64,000 nt of DNA. Origin: CAKZLS01 sp963771545 (GTDB lineage: Bacteria > Pseudomonadota > Alphaproteobacteria > Rhodospirillales > Defluviicoccaceae). Positions within the stretch are counted from its first letter, which is position 1, and the number at the start of each line of letters is the position of its first letter. The DNA lies in assembly GCA_963771545.1 (NCBI GenBank), contig CAVYTX010000002.1, positions 744,001-808,000 of the forward strand, read 5' to 3'. Shown here in pieces: positions 40,387 to 50,421 of the stretch. Below the pieces are notes generated by a model. The model was not told the DNA's origin and ran no database searches. It saw only the letters and a list, made by a program, of their open reading frames with translations. The position numbers were made by a program, and so were the translations under genes.

Positions 40387-41706
40387 CTACACCTGCAACA
40401 GCGCCGCCAAGCGTTCGATGGGCGCGGGATCGGGGGTGAGGCCCAGCGTCGTCGAGAAATGCCCTTGGTGGCGGATGAACAAATTGTCGGCGGGCACCGA
40501 CCAGCATCGCGCCAGATCCAGACCGCCGGCGTAGGGGGTCAGATCGTCGACGTCGCCCAGCACCATGATCATGTTCCCGGGTCCCATCGCCGGCGGACCC
40601 TCGGGTTGCAGCAGGGGCAGCCACCGATCGAGCGTGTCCCTGTCCCAGCCGGCCCGTTCGAGGCGTTCGGGGAGGCCGATGCCCCGCGCCAGGCTGCCGG
40701 CGAACACCACGTCTAGGGTCCTTCCGGTCGTGGTCACCAGAAGCGCCGCGTCCGGGCGCAGCGGCCGGGCCCAGGAGCGGCTGACCGTGGCGATCATCTG
40801 GGCGGCGAGAGCGCCGAGCGAGACGCCGCCCACGGCGATCCGGTCGCCGCCTTGGCGGCGCGCCCAGTCCATCAGCACCGCCACCTCCGCGGTCCAGGCC
40901 CAAAGACAGGTAAGCATGCCCTCGGGAGCCCGGGCCATGATCGGCTCGCCGCCGTAAAACCCCTTGATCATGCGCCGCCCGTGCCAGGGGCCGTCCGGAC
41001 GGACGATGCGCGCGCCGCGCGCCAGCAATGTGTCCAACGGGTCGGGATACCGTGGCCACATCTCCATCTCCACGGCGATCCCATGCAACATGATCAGCGT
41101 CGGCGCATCGGTGGCGTCCCTCGGTTCGGTCACATGGGCCGACACCGTGTCGCCCAGCACCGGAGAGGGAAAGCGGAGCCAACACGCGCGAAACCGGTCG
41201 TCCTCGAGCGCGTGCGACCGGGTAACCTGAGCGGCGGGCGGCGGCGCAAAGGCCGTGTGGAGCGCGGCGAGGCGTTGGCCGTGGGCGCGCTCCACGTCGT
41301 CCGGTGATGGAATGTTCCATGCCACCGGCGGCAGCCGGCGGAACCAGGGCAGGAAGGCGGCGCGCCCCGACATGAACGCGGCGGCGGCGCGCCTGCGCGC
41401 GGTTTCGGCGGCGGCGAGATCACCGGCCGGTGGAGGCTCCGGCGCCAGGAAGGCATCGTCCCACGCCGCCGCCGCCGCCCGGTATCGCTCGTGCAGGCGG
41501 CTCGCGTTTTTCACCGCGCGAGCGAGCCCGATGGCCGTGGGGGGGAGGTCCGATTCCCGCGCGAAACATTGGAGGTCGCCGTCGGCGCTCACCGCCGCCG
41601 CCCAGGCGCGCGAGAGCGGCATGTACGTCCGCGTCACCAGCGGAAGGGAGACGGCGTCGAACCATGGCCGGGACAGAGCGGGCAGAAAAGGCTTGAGGAG
41701 AGTCAT
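40387..41706 (-). CDS. Alpha/beta hydrolase
   Basis: 439 residues. The hydrolase fold is in the C-terminal two thirds: oxyanion region TLIMLHGIAVEMEMW, nucleophile elbow GGVSLGALAAQM (Ser), acidic residue near LGDVDDLTPYAGG, and catalytic His in FIRHQGHFSTTLG. The N-terminal 150 residues are Arg/Ala-rich and helical and not recognised. Substrate unknown. It is 30 bases downstream of ubiX on the same strand. Confidence 0.82.
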   Translation of the reverse strand: MTLLKPFLPALSRPWFDAVSLPLVTRTYMPLSRAWAAAVSADGDLQCFARESDLPPTAIGLARAVKNASRLHERYRAAAAAWDDAFLAPEPPPAGDLAAAETARRRAAAAFMSGRAAFLPWFRRLPPVAWNIPSPDDVERAHGQRLAALHTAFAPPPAAQVTRSHALEDDRFRACWLRFPSPVLGDTVSAHVTEPRDATDAPTLIMLHGIAVEMEMWPRYPDPLDTLLARGARIVRPDGPWHGRRMIKGFYGGEPIMARAPEGMLTCLWAWTAEVAVLMDWARRQGGDRIAVGGVSLGALAAQMIATVSRSWARPLRPDAALLVTTTGRTLDVVFAGSLARGIGLPERLERAGWDRDTLDRWLPLLQPEGPPAMGPGNMIMVLGDVDDLTPYAGGLDLARCWSVPADNLFIRHQGHFSTTLGLTPDPAPIERLAALLQV

Positions 41707-41736
41707 GAACCCATCGTTGAACTGAAAAGCGTGGTG

Positions 41737-42300
41737 CTATGGGCCGGTCCAGCGTTCGGACAGGTCGTGCTCGATGCCCAACTGGTCGAGGGTGCGCCCG
41801 ACGGTCTGATGAACGATTTCCAGGATGGTGCCGGGCCGGTTGTAGAACGCCGGCATGGGCGGCAGGATGATGGCGCCCATCTCGGTTGCCTGGGTCATCA
41901 GCCGCAGATGGCCGAGATGGAGGGGCGTTTCGCGGGCCAGCAGGATCAGCGGCCGCCGTTCCTTCAGCGTCACGTCGGCGGCGCGGATCAGGAGATTGTG
42001 GGAGAAGCTGTTGGCGATACCCGACAGCGTCTTGACCGAGCACGGCGCGATGACCATGCCGCCGGTGGGAAACGACCCGCTGGAGACCGCCGCCGCCAGA
42101 TCTTTGTTGCTGTACACCTCGTCGGCGAGGGCGCGGACCTCGTCGAGTTCCAGGTCGGTCTCGATGGCGAGCGTGCGGACCGCCATCTCGCTCATGATCA
42201 GGTGCGTCGAGTGGCCGAGCCGGCGCAGCGTCTTGAGCAGCTCGATGCCGTAGACCACGCCCGTCGCGCCGCTCATCCCGACCACCAGAGGCGCCGCCAT
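41737..42300 (-). CDS. ubiX: Flavin prenyltransferase UbiX
   Basis: Makes prenylated FMN, the cofactor of UbiD-type decarboxylases used in ubiquinone synthesis. 187 residues with LVVGMSGATGVVYGIELLKT, the SSGSFPTGGMVIAPCSVKTL block and the C-terminal ERRPLILLARETPLHLGHLR/MPAFYNRP motifs. Complete. No ubiD in the window. Confidence 0.95.
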   Translation of the reverse strand: MAAPLVVGMSGATGVVYGIELLKTLRRLGHSTHLIMSEMAVRTLAIETDLELDEVRALADEVYSNKDLAAAVSSGSFPTGGMVIAPCSVKTLSGIANSFSHNLLIRAADVTLKERRPLILLARETPLHLGHLRLMTQATEMGAIILPPMPAFYNRPGTILEIVHQTVGRTLDQLGIEHDLSERWTGP

Positions 42301-42464
42301 GCACCGATCCTTTCACCGTTGTCCAACCGCATCATGCGGGTTTTGGAGAATGCGGGCAACCCGCTGACCATCCGAAATAAATCGGCTGGCCTTGCACTAT
42401 TCCCCGTTCCGGTGTCATTTAAACGAACAGACAAGGCGGTTGTGGGCGGAGAAGAGCCGAAGCG

Positions 42465-42794
42465 ATGACCCGTGTTGGCGGCAGAACGATGTCCGCGCGG
42501 ACGATGGCGCTGCTGGTGGGGCTGGCGGTCGGCTTGAGCGCGTGCGGAGCGCCGTACGTTTACAAGAAGAACGAATTCGACCGCGAGTCCGACAGCTTCG
42601 GCAAGGAGCCCGAGGATCGCAACTTCGTGACCATCTGCTACAGCCACTGGGAAAGCACGCCCGAGCAAGCCCTCGAGATCGCCGAAGCCGAGTGCGGCAA
42701 GTACGGAAAGACGGCGCGGTTCGCCGATGAGCGGTTCTACAAATGTCCTCTGAATACGCCGATCGAGGCAACATTCGCGTGTACAAAGAGTTAA
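42465..42794 (+). CDS. Putative lipoprotein of unknown function
   Basis: 109 residues with a signal peptide ending in the lipobox LSAC (MALLVGLAVGLSACGAPYVY). The mature part contains three further cysteines (VTICYSHWESTPEQALEIAE, ECGKYGKTARF, YKCPLNTPIEATFAC). GAAG close to ATG 42465; an internal ATG at 42489 is a good alternative. No known function. Confidence 0.72.
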   Translation: MTRVGGRTMSARTMALLVGLAVGLSACGAPYVYKKNEFDRESDSFGKEPEDRNFVTICYSHWESTPEQALEIAEAECGKYGKTARFADERFYKCPLNTPIEATFACTKS

Positions 42795-42885
42795 CGGCTA
42801 TATCTAATGTTATTTCTTAAAAATTGTAACCCGTCGCCCGTTGGGTCCGAGAAGCGCGCGCGCTGATGGCGCGGGGAGCGGACGT

Positions 42886-43722
42886 TTGACGGCGGTGGGC
42901 TTGGCGGGGCTCGTTGCGGCGGGCTACCTGGCGCTGGTGGGCAGCATGTACACCTTCCAGCGGAGCATCCTCTACGTGCCGAGCACCGCGACACCGTCGC
43001 CGGCCGCCAGCGGCGTGCCGGAAATGACGCCGGTCACCCTCGAGACCGCAGATGGTCTGCGGCTCATGTCCTGGTACCGGCCGGCGACCGGCAATCGTGC
43101 AACAATCGTCTATTTTCATGGTAACGGCGGCCACATCGGCTACCGGGGATCGAAGGCGCGGCCCTATCTCGATGCCGGATATGGAATGCTGCTGGTGAGC
43201 TATCGCGGCTACGGCGGCAATCCCGGTAGCCCCAGCGAGGACGGGCTCTACGACGACGGACGCGCGGCCCTGGCGTTTCTCGCCGCCCAGGGCGTGGAAT
43301 CCGGCGACACCGTGTTTTATGGCGAATCGCTGGGCACCGGTGTCGCGGTTCAGATCGCGCTCGAACAGGCGCGTGCGTCCAAACCGGTGGCGGCGGTGGT
43401 CCTGGAGGCGCCGTTTACGTCGACGGTGGACGTGGGCGCCAGTCACTATCCGTGGGCGCCGGTGCGATGGTTGATGAAGGACCGGTTCGACTCCCATTCC
43501 AAGATCGCCGGGATTCAGGCGCCGGTGTTGATCGTCCATGGCGGCAGGGACCGCGTCGTGCCGATCCGTTTCGGCGAGGCGCTTTACGCCGCCGCCGTGC
43601 CGCCCAAGGATTCGTTGTGGATCCCCGACGCCGGCCATAACGACCTCGACGCCTTTGGCGCCTCCGAAAAGGTCTTGGCGTTCCTCGCGGCCCTGGGCGA
43701 AGCGGAAGCTCCGAAACCGTAG
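42886..43722 (+). CDS. Alpha/beta hydrolase (BEM46/YfhR-like), membrane-anchored
   Basis: 278 residues from TTG at 42886, chosen because GGGGAG lies 8 bases upstream; an upstream TTG at 42841 is also open. One N-terminal membrane helix (VGLAGLVAAGYLALVGSMYT) anchors a hydrolase with oxyanion IVYFHGNGGHIG, nucleophile FYGESLGTGVAVQ (Ser), Asp in VHGGRDRVVPIRF and His in PDAGHNDLD. It matches the BEM46/ABHD13 family. Substrate unknown. Confidence 0.85.
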   Translation: MTAVGLAGLVAAGYLALVGSMYTFQRSILYVPSTATPSPAASGVPEMTPVTLETADGLRLMSWYRPATGNRATIVYFHGNGGHIGYRGSKARPYLDAGYGMLLVSYRGYGGNPGSPSEDGLYDDGRAALAFLAAQGVESGDTVFYGESLGTGVAVQIALEQARASKPVAAVVLEAPFTSTVDVGASHYPWAPVRWLMKDRFDSHSKIAGIQAPVLIVHGGRDRVVPIRFGEALYAAAVPPKDSLWIPDAGHNDLDAFGASEKVLAFLAALGEAEAPKP

Positions 43723-43828
43723 CCCGTATGCAGCGCAGCGGAATACGGGAATGGGTTCCGTATGATCCGACGGCGAGGCGATCCTGATAAAACCCGGAAT
43801 ACGCTTCGCTCGGTCCAGACTACGCCCG
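43721..43828. repeat. Dispersed CCCGTATGCAGCGCAGCG-type repeat, copy 1
   Basis: Begins AGCCCGTATGCAGCGCAGCG and ends CTTCGCTCGGTCCAGACTACG. A second copy lies at 52588-52697. The two ends are roughly inverted (CCCGTA...TACG, GCAGCGCAGCG...CGCTTCGC). This is a common intergenic repeat in proteobacteria. Confidence 0.7.
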
Positions 43829-43840
43829 CTGGCGAACTGC

Positions 43841-46402
43841 TTAGCGCATTTGGACGTCGGAATCGAGGACGGGGGCGCCGAACTCCGTTTGGAGCAGCGC
43901 CGTGAACGCCTCCGATGAGAGCGGCACGCCGAGGTAATGCCCTTGCCCGAAGGTGCAGCCCTCGGCGGTTAGGAAGGCGAGCTGTTGTTCGGTCTCGATG
44001 CCCTCGGCGGTCACGGTCATTCCCAAGCTTTTGGCCAGCGCGATGATCGCCCGTACGAGCATGTCGGCGTTGCGGCTCTGGCCCAGCCCGCTCACGAACG
44101 TTCGATCGATCTTGATCTTGTCGATGGGCAGGTTGATCAGTCGGCCAAAGCTGGAATAACCGGTGCCGAAATCGTCGATGGAGATGGTGACGCCCAGATT
44201 TCTAAGCCGCCGAAGCGTGTCGATCCCATCGCTGGGGGGTAGGAACAGGTGCTCCGTAACCTCCAGTTCCAGCCAGTCATAGCAACAGGCGTCGCACGCC
44301 GCGATCTTTTGCACGGCATCGACCAAGTCGCGATTCCGGCACTGACTCAGGGAAATATTCGTGGCGATGAAAATGGGCGCCGATCCGGCGTTTCGTAACT
44401 CGCGCATATTCTTCGCCACGCGCTCGAGAACCCAGCGGCCGAGCGGAACGATCAACCCGGTCATTTCGGCGACCGGGATGAAGATGTCGGGCACCAGCAG
44501 TCCGCGGGTGGGATGGCGCCAACGCACCAGCGCTTCGGCGCCGGCGAGACGCTTCGACGCGAGATCGAACTGCGGCTGATATTCCATGAACAGCTCGTCG
44601 CGCTCGAGCGCGTCGATCAGATCGTGTTCGAGCGCCTTGCGGTCCTCGATCTGGACGGTCATGTCGGCCGAATAGAAGCGAAAGGTGTTCCGTTCTTCGG
44701 TCTTGGCGCGGTAGAGGGCAAGATCGGCGTTGCGCATCAGGCCGTCCACGTCGGCGTCGTCGTGGGGACAGATGGTGATCCCGATGCTGGTGCCCACGCG
44801 AGTCTTATGACCGTCCAAGTTAAATGGCTCGGAAACGCGATCGACGATTTTCCGGGCGACCGACGCCGCTTCCTCGGGCGAACGAAGATCCGACAGGACG
44901 ACGGCGAACTCATCGCCGCCAAGGCGGGCCGGCGCGTCGACCTCGCGGACACAGTCTTTCAGACGCCGGGCGACCGCCTCGAGCAGTCGATCTCCCATAA
45001 GATGACCGAGGGTATCGTTGACGTCCTTGAAATGATCGAGGTCGAGGAGAAGCAGGGCGAGCATTCCCTGGCTGCGTTTAACGCGCGCCACTTCCTGATG
45101 CAGATGGTTTCTGAACAGCTCGCGGTTGGGCAAGCCGGTCAACGGATCGTGCAGCGCCAGGTGTTCGATATCCTGTTCCGCGCGCTTTCGCTCGATGGCC
45201 GACGTCAACATGTTGGCGATGGACCTGAGGAAGCTCATATCGATGGCCGAGAACTCGCGCGGCGCGTCGGCGAGGGCCACCAGCACGCCGAACGGATATT
45301 GGCGGTAGGAAATAATCGCCTGGGCGCTGTCGGCTCGATCGCCCAGCTCCGGCAATTCCACCCTGAAATCCCCCATCGCCGATGCCAACGGATCCATGGA
45401 CGTGGCTGGCGGACCGGTCCGCAGCGCGCGCTGCGGCCGATCGGCGAGGCCCGCGCCGGGTTCCGTCACGAACGCGGACGGGTCCAGACCGATCGAGGCG
45501 CGCACGACCGGCTCGCCGTTCTCCGCCGAGGTCTCGATGACCGAGGCGCCCGCCACGGCGAGCCGGTCTCGAACCAGCGTAACGGCGTCGTCGAACAACA
45601 GGCCAACGTCGATACCGGACAGCGCCGTTCTGCCGAAATCCGCGATCGCCGTTTGCCGGTCGGCGTAATCGGCGAGAACCGTCTCCGCCCGCACGCGCTC
45701 GGCGATATCGCAATGCAGTTGCGCATTGAGTTTCCTGAGTTCGCTGGTGCGTTCCGCCACCCGGCATTCGAGCGAGCGGATCAGATCCGAGTTGGCGATA
45801 CGGCGCAACACGGACTCGGTTAGCCACCGGTTTGCCTTGCGGCCGAGAAGACAGAGAGAAATGATGTAAAGGCCAAGCGCGGCCGCCATGACCCAATGAT
45901 GCACATTGCCTTCCATCGCGAGCCGAATGGAGTAGGGTAGGATTGACGGTATCAGGTAAGCATAGAACGCGGGCAGACAGGGGGTGAGGGCGGAAACGGC
46001 ACCAGCGCCCATGCCGCCCAAGACGAACCCCAGAACCATGGTCTGCGTTACGTTGTCCGGAGTGTAAAACAGCAACCCCGCTGATCCCCACAGGATGCCG
46101 CTTACGCCTGAGCTGACGATGGCGACACAACTCCATCGGCGGTTCGATCCCGTCTTGCCCCGGTACCAGATGCATAGGACTCCACGCACCACCACCATGA
46201 GGCACATTAGAAACCACCAGGTGGCTAGCGCGGAAACGGGATTGTCCCCATAAAAGACGGCGGCGATTAGGGTCGCATTTACGAGATTGGCGGCCAGCAC
46301 GATCGGTGTGGTGTCATACACAAGCTTGAGCAGTTCATGGTCGAGTTCCTCGCCATGAGCATCCCTATCGAGGTCCGTTCTGGTGTGGACGGGGTCCTTC
46401 AC
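43841..46402 (-). CDS. Membrane-bound diguanylate cyclase/phosphodiesterase (GGDEF-EAL)
   Basis: 853 residues, c-di-GMP signalling. About five or six N-terminal membrane helices (residues 30-190), a short coiled-coil, a GAF-like region (about 250-400), GGDEF domain (about 415-575, active motif GGDEF at 495-499) and EAL domain (about 590-840). EAL motif is intact (EAL at 623-625), with IDDFGTGYSSF, KIKIDRTFVSG and EGIETEQQ. Both activities could therefore be present. It has no I-site check done here. Gene stands alone. Confidence 0.92.
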   Translation of the reverse strand: MKDPVHTRTDLDRDAHGEELDHELLKLVYDTTPIVLAANLVNATLIAAVFYGDNPVSALATWWFLMCLMVVVRGVLCIWYRGKTGSNRRWSCVAIVSSGVSGILWGSAGLLFYTPDNVTQTMVLGFVLGGMGAGAVSALTPCLPAFYAYLIPSILPYSIRLAMEGNVHHWVMAAALGLYIISLCLLGRKANRWLTESVLRRIANSDLIRSLECRVAERTSELRKLNAQLHCDIAERVRAETVLADYADRQTAIADFGRTALSGIDVGLLFDDAVTLVRDRLAVAGASVIETSAENGEPVVRASIGLDPSAFVTEPGAGLADRPQRALRTGPPATSMDPLASAMGDFRVELPELGDRADSAQAIISYRQYPFGVLVALADAPREFSAIDMSFLRSIANMLTSAIERKRAEQDIEHLALHDPLTGLPNRELFRNHLHQEVARVKRSQGMLALLLLDLDHFKDVNDTLGHLMGDRLLEAVARRLKDCVREVDAPARLGGDEFAVVLSDLRSPEEAASVARKIVDRVSEPFNLDGHKTRVGTSIGITICPHDDADVDGLMRNADLALYRAKTEERNTFRFYSADMTVQIEDRKALEHDLIDALERDELFMEYQPQFDLASKRLAGAEALVRWRHPTRGLLVPDIFIPVAEMTGLIVPLGRWVLERVAKNMRELRNAGSAPIFIATNISLSQCRNRDLVDAVQKIAACDACCYDWLELEVTEHLFLPPSDGIDTLRRLRNLGVTISIDDFGTGYSSFGRLINLPIDKIKIDRTFVSGLGQSRNADMLVRAIIALAKSLGMTVTAEGIETEQQLAFLTAEGCTFGQGHYLGVPLSSEAFTALLQTEFGAPVLDSDVQMR

Positions 46403-46605
46403 CTCAATCCCCTCGGCGTTCTCGCCTTGCGACCGTGTGGTCGTCTGATTTGAACGCGCTGGTAACGATAGCTCTGAACTGTACCCTTTTAACGCGACAA
46501 GTCTCCGTAAATTAACCCAAATGGAGAAATTTATTTGAATTCCAAGGATGTGCGATCTTTGGGCGCACCGTGCCCCGTGCCAGTTGGAACCTCAACGCCG
46601 TTGCC

Positions 46606-48036
46606 TCAGAATACCCATCGGAACTGCAGTCCAACAATGTCCACGGAGCCGTCCACGTCGCCCGAGAGATTGCCTCTCGCCGCGTTGCCCAGCTCATCGG
46701 ACTTCAGGCGGACGGAGGCATCGGGGCTGAAAATGTGGGCGTAGCCGACGTTGAAATCGATCGCGTCCGACATTTTGTAGGACGCGCCGAGGCTCAGCCA
46801 ATAGCGGTCCGAGTCGGGCACGCGCGGCGTTCGCGTCCGGTTGGGAACGGGGCTTTGGTCGAACGCCGCGCCCATCCGGATCGCCCAGGAAGGGGTTGGG
46901 CGATAGGTTGCTCCCGCGGCCACGAACCACGTGTCGCGCCAGTCGCTTTCCGTGACGCTGTCGGGCTGGGCCGGGTTGTCGAAGCGTACCCTCAGTTCCT
47001 TGACGCGGCTCCATCGCGTCCATGCGGCGTTGGCCATGACCGCCCATTGATCGTCGATATCATGGTAACCGCCGAACATGAATGTTTCGGGCGTTTCCAG
47101 GGTCGCCTTGGCGCCGGTGTCGGTGAACGCGCCGGTCGCGCCCGAAATGGCTTGACCGACGCCGCTCGAACCCAAACTGAACCGCGCGTCGCCATCCAGT
47201 TCATGGCGAATGTGCGAGCGGAAACTCACGCCGAAGCGGGTTCCGGTCCATGGCTCGTAAAGGGCGCCGAGGGTCCAGCCGAATCCCCAGTCGTCGCCCT
47301 CGGCGCGGGCCTTGCCGTCCTGGCGGGTCGGCTGGGCGATGGGCGCGAGCGCGGGGTTGCCGGCGGCGATGGAACCAAAATCGATGGCGTTGCTCAGTTC
47401 CGCGTCCAAATACTGCGCTTGAAGGCCGGCTCCGATAGACAGGCCCTTGACGATATCGAAGGCGACGGTCGGGCTCAGGTTCACGCTTCGCAGTTTCGAT
47501 TGCAAAGAATGATAGCGGCCCGCCCAACCGTTGTTGTAGTCGGTCTCGAGCCCGAACGGCACGGTCACGGCAAGACCGACCCGGACATTATCCACGAAAT
47601 CGATGGCGTTATCCAGGTCCACCACCGCGTAAATGGCCGGCAAGATGTGATCGTCGGTGACGTCGCCGCCGCCGCCGCCGCCGGCGATGGGGACGCCCGC
47701 GGCCGTCGTGGCGCCCTTGACGTCGAAATTCGTGACGGGCCGGATGTAGCTAGCGACGGTCAGAATCTGGGTCCCGTCCTGGCGGGCGAGCGCCGCCGGG
47801 TTATAGAACATGTAGCTTGGATCTTCCGCGGCCGCCGCGCCGCCGGCGTAGGCGTTGCCGAGTGCGGTGGCGCTCTGCTCGCGGATGGCGAAGCCAGACG
47901 CAAGGCAAGGATCGGCCGCGAACCAACACGCGCCGATCGTGGCGGAAAAAAAGAAATATCGGCGCTTGCGCCGGAACGAAGCATTGATAACCGGATCAAT
48001 TCCCGGCCGCCACCAGCACCTTGTCATAAGATTCAT
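46606..48036 (-). CDS. Outer-membrane long-chain fatty acid transporter, FadL family
   Basis: Up to 476 residues, beta-barrel protein. N-terminal basic residues and hydrophobic stretch (RRYFFFSATIGACWFAADPC) are a signal peptide, cleaved before SGFAIREQSATALGNAYAGG, the FadL plug motif, followed by EDPSYMFYNPAAL. Final VGLQFRWVF ends in Phe as expected for an outer-membrane barrel. An internal start is possible. Divergent from the cytochrome c gene. Fatty acids could feed PHA synthesis. Confidence 0.9.
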   Translation of the reverse strand: MNLMTRCWWRPGIDPVINASFRRKRRYFFFSATIGACWFAADPCLASGFAIREQSATALGNAYAGGAAAAEDPSYMFYNPAALARQDGTQILTVASYIRPVTNFDVKGATTAAGVPIAGGGGGGDVTDDHILPAIYAVVDLDNAIDFVDNVRVGLAVTVPFGLETDYNNGWAGRYHSLQSKLRSVNLSPTVAFDIVKGLSIGAGLQAQYLDAELSNAIDFGSIAAGNPALAPIAQPTRQDGKARAEGDDWGFGWTLGALYEPWTGTRFGVSFRSHIRHELDGDARFSLGSSGVGQAISGATGAFTDTGAKATLETPETFMFGGYHDIDDQWAVMANAAWTRWSRVKELRVRFDNPAQPDSVTESDWRDTWFVAAGATYRPTPSWAIRMGAAFDQSPVPNRTRTPRVPDSDRYWLSLGASYKMSDAIDFNVGYAHIFSPDASVRLKSDELGNAARGNLSGDVDGSVDIVGLQFRWVF

Positions 48037-48238
48037 CGCCCCCTTGTGTCCCGCTCGTGTCGGCGATTTTACCCAAATGGGCCGATCTTCGCAAACAATT
48101 CACCTTGCGAGCGCATGGCGCCGGCGTTTTTTGCCGGAACACGGTCAACACATTGGAAACAGGGTCAATCCTGGAATTCGATGCCTAACTTCGCTAACAT
48201 CAGACCCCAGAACTTGAAAGGTTATGGGGAGAGCCGGG

Positions 48239-48676
48239 ATGACGGGGCTTCGATCAAGACCAAATTGTGGTTCGAGTGTGGCGCGGCTTGCCGTTTTACT
48301 CGCGGCGACATCGGCGGGCATCGCCGCGTCCTCGGCGTGGGCGGCGGACGCCACCACCCGCTATCGGCCGGAGCCGGTGGGACGCGGTACGGCGGCGGAT
48401 GCGTGCGTAGTCTGTCATAGCATCGAGCCTAACGGCCCGTTCCGCTACGCGCCCAATCTTTACGGGATCGTGGGCGCCGAGAAGGCGCGGGAACGGGAGT
48501 GGTATGGATATTCCGTGGCCTTGCTGAAAAAGGGCGGCGTGTGGACCGAGGAGGATCTCGATCAGTACCTGGCCGACGCCAACAAGTTCGCGCCCGGCAC
48601 CACGAAAACCATCAAAATTCAGGATCCGCGGGAGCGAAAGGAGATCATCGAATTTTTGAAATCCCCGAAGTCGTGA
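48239..48676 (+). CDS. Small cytochrome c lacking a Met ligand
   Basis: 145-residue exported c-type cytochrome: signal sequence (LAVLLAATSAGIAASSAWA) and heme motif CVVCH. Class I layout (FRYAPNLYGIVGAEKA, then WTEEDLDQYLADANKFAPGT). Where the usual KMxF/PGTKM Met sits the sequence reads APGTTKTIK, and the mature protein has no methionine at all, so the sixth heme ligand is not Met. ATG at 48239 has GGGGAG 8 bases upstream. Role unknown. Confidence 0.85.
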   Translation: MTGLRSRPNCGSSVARLAVLLAATSAGIAASSAWAADATTRYRPEPVGRGTAADACVVCHSIEPNGPFRYAPNLYGIVGAEKAREREWYGYSVALLKKGGVWTEEDLDQYLADANKFAPGTTKTIKIQDPRERKEIIEFLKSPKS

Positions 48677-48698
48677 GCAACGTTCGGAAAACCGTCGC

Positions 48699-50198
48699 CT
48701 AACTCTTCTTGTCGAGTTTGACTTCGCGCATCATGAAGGCGGGGACGTGGTCGCCCATGCCGACGACCGGCCTGTCCGGCTGGCCGCGTTCGCGCCCTGG
48801 TGTCCGTTTATTGCCGTCGGCCGCCTGGACATTCGGCTTCGCCGGCGGTGAAACCGGACGCGCTTTGGGTTGTGGCTGTGGTTGCGGTTTAGGTTTTGCC
48901 TGAGCACGCGGCTGATGTTGCGCTTGCGGCCGGGGTGGTTGTTGCGGAGCTTTTTGGGCCTGAGCCCGGGGTTGGTTCCCGGATCTGCCCGCATGCGAGC
49001 CGCGGCGGCCGCTGTCGGGCTTGCGGCGGCGCGGCTTTCCGCTCGACATATCCAGTTCCACCGTCTCGACCGCGTCCAGGATAACGCGGGGTATTTCCCT
49101 GCCGATCAGCCGCTCGATGCCCGCCACGTATTTGCCGTCCTCGGGCGTCGCGATGGTCAAGGCGCGGCCCTCGCGACCGGCGCGCGCGGTGCGGCCGATG
49201 CGGTGGACATAGTCCTCGGCGGTCGTGGGGACGTCGAAATTGAACACGTGCGACATGCCGGCGATATCGAGGCCGCGGGCGGCCACGTCGCTGCACACCA
49301 GCATTCTGATCTCGCCGCGCTTGAACCGGTCCAGCACCTCGGTGCGCGCCGACTGGGCCATGTCTCCGTGCAGCATGGCCACGTCGTAACCGTGGCGCAG
49401 CAACGAGCGGCAGACGATCCCGACCTCGCGCTTGCGATTGCAGAAAATAAGGGCGTTGCCCACCTCCTCGCTCACGAGCAGGTGCCGGAGCGCTTCGCGC
49501 TTTTCTTTCTGGGTCGCGCCTCCCTCGCAGACCAGGAGACCCTGGACCACGGTTTCCGACGGGGTGGAGGGAGGCGTGACGGTGATTTCCTTGGGGTTGT
49601 GGAGAAAGGCGTCGGCGAGCTTGCGGATGGCCGGCGGCATGGTCGCGGAGAAGAACAGCGTCTGGCGCATGCGCGAGACGATGGACACGATGCGCTCCAC
49701 GTCGGGGATGAACCCCATGTCGAGCATCCGGTCGGCTTCGTCGATAACCAGGATCTTGGTGTCGGTGAGCAGCAGGTGGCCGCGATCGAACACGTCGAGA
49801 AGACGCCCGGGGGTGGCGATCAGCACGTCGGCGCCGCGGTCGAGGACCCTGAGCTGCTCGGCCATCGATTCGCCGCCGATGAACAACGCCTTGGACAGGC
49901 GGTGATACTTGCCGTAGGTCTCGAAGTTCTGGGCGACCTGGGTGGCGAGTTCGCGCGTGGGCTCGAGGATCAGCGATCGCGGCATGCGCGACTTGGCGCG
50001 CCCGGCAGCCAGAATCTCGATCATCGGCAGGGTAAAAGACGCGGTTTTCCCGGTGCCGGTCTGGGCGCAACCGAGAATGTCGCGACCCATTAGGATGATG
50101 GGAATGGCCTGTTCTTGTATCGGCGTGGGGTGCTGGTATCCAGCATCTGTAACGGCGCGAAGCACGTCGCCGCTGAGCCCCAAATCAGAAAAATCCAT
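48699..50198 (-). CDS. DEAD-box RNA helicase (RhlE-like)
   Basis: 499 residues. Q motif (GYQHPTPIQEQAIP), Walker A AQTGTGKT (45-52), PTRELA, DEAD, SAT, ARGLDI and HRIGRTARAGREG are all intact. A 110-residue basic tail rich in Gln/Pro/Lys (QPRAQAQKAPQQPPRPQAQH and similar repeats) replaces the usual end and probably binds RNA. The start is at the annotated ATG, close to the helicase core. Likely roles are ribosome assembly or cold adaptation, from the family. Confidence 0.94.
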   Translation of the reverse strand: MDFSDLGLSGDVLRAVTDAGYQHPTPIQEQAIPIILMGRDILGCAQTGTGKTASFTLPMIEILAAGRAKSRMPRSLILEPTRELATQVAQNFETYGKYHRLSKALFIGGESMAEQLRVLDRGADVLIATPGRLLDVFDRGHLLLTDTKILVIDEADRMLDMGFIPDVERIVSIVSRMRQTLFFSATMPPAIRKLADAFLHNPKEITVTPPSTPSETVVQGLLVCEGGATQKEKREALRHLLVSEEVGNALIFCNRKREVGIVCRSLLRHGYDVAMLHGDMAQSARTEVLDRFKRGEIRMLVCSDVAARGLDIAGMSHVFNFDVPTTAEDYVHRIGRTARAGREGRALTIATPEDGKYVAGIERLIGREIPRVILDAVETVELDMSSGKPRRRKPDSGRRGSHAGRSGNQPRAQAQKAPQQPPRPQAQHQPRAQAKPKPQPQPQPKARPVSPPAKPNVQAADGNKRTPGRERGQPDRPVVGMGDHVPAFMMREVKLDKKS

Positions 50199-50421
50199 GC
50201 GGTGGGGACTGTATGACTTCTACGAAGTGAGAGTAACGCTTAAACATTACCAAGATCGATTTTGGAGCATAGGTATTTGCACGCGGAAGTCAACACTCGT
50301 CGGACGCCCGGCGGCAAGCGGGTTCCTTGGCGGCACTCGCACTTTGCGATACGGTGTCCCATGGGGCCACCGCCGATACCCTCGATAGTGAGTCTCCCGG
50401 CACGGAACAGGACCGCGAACC

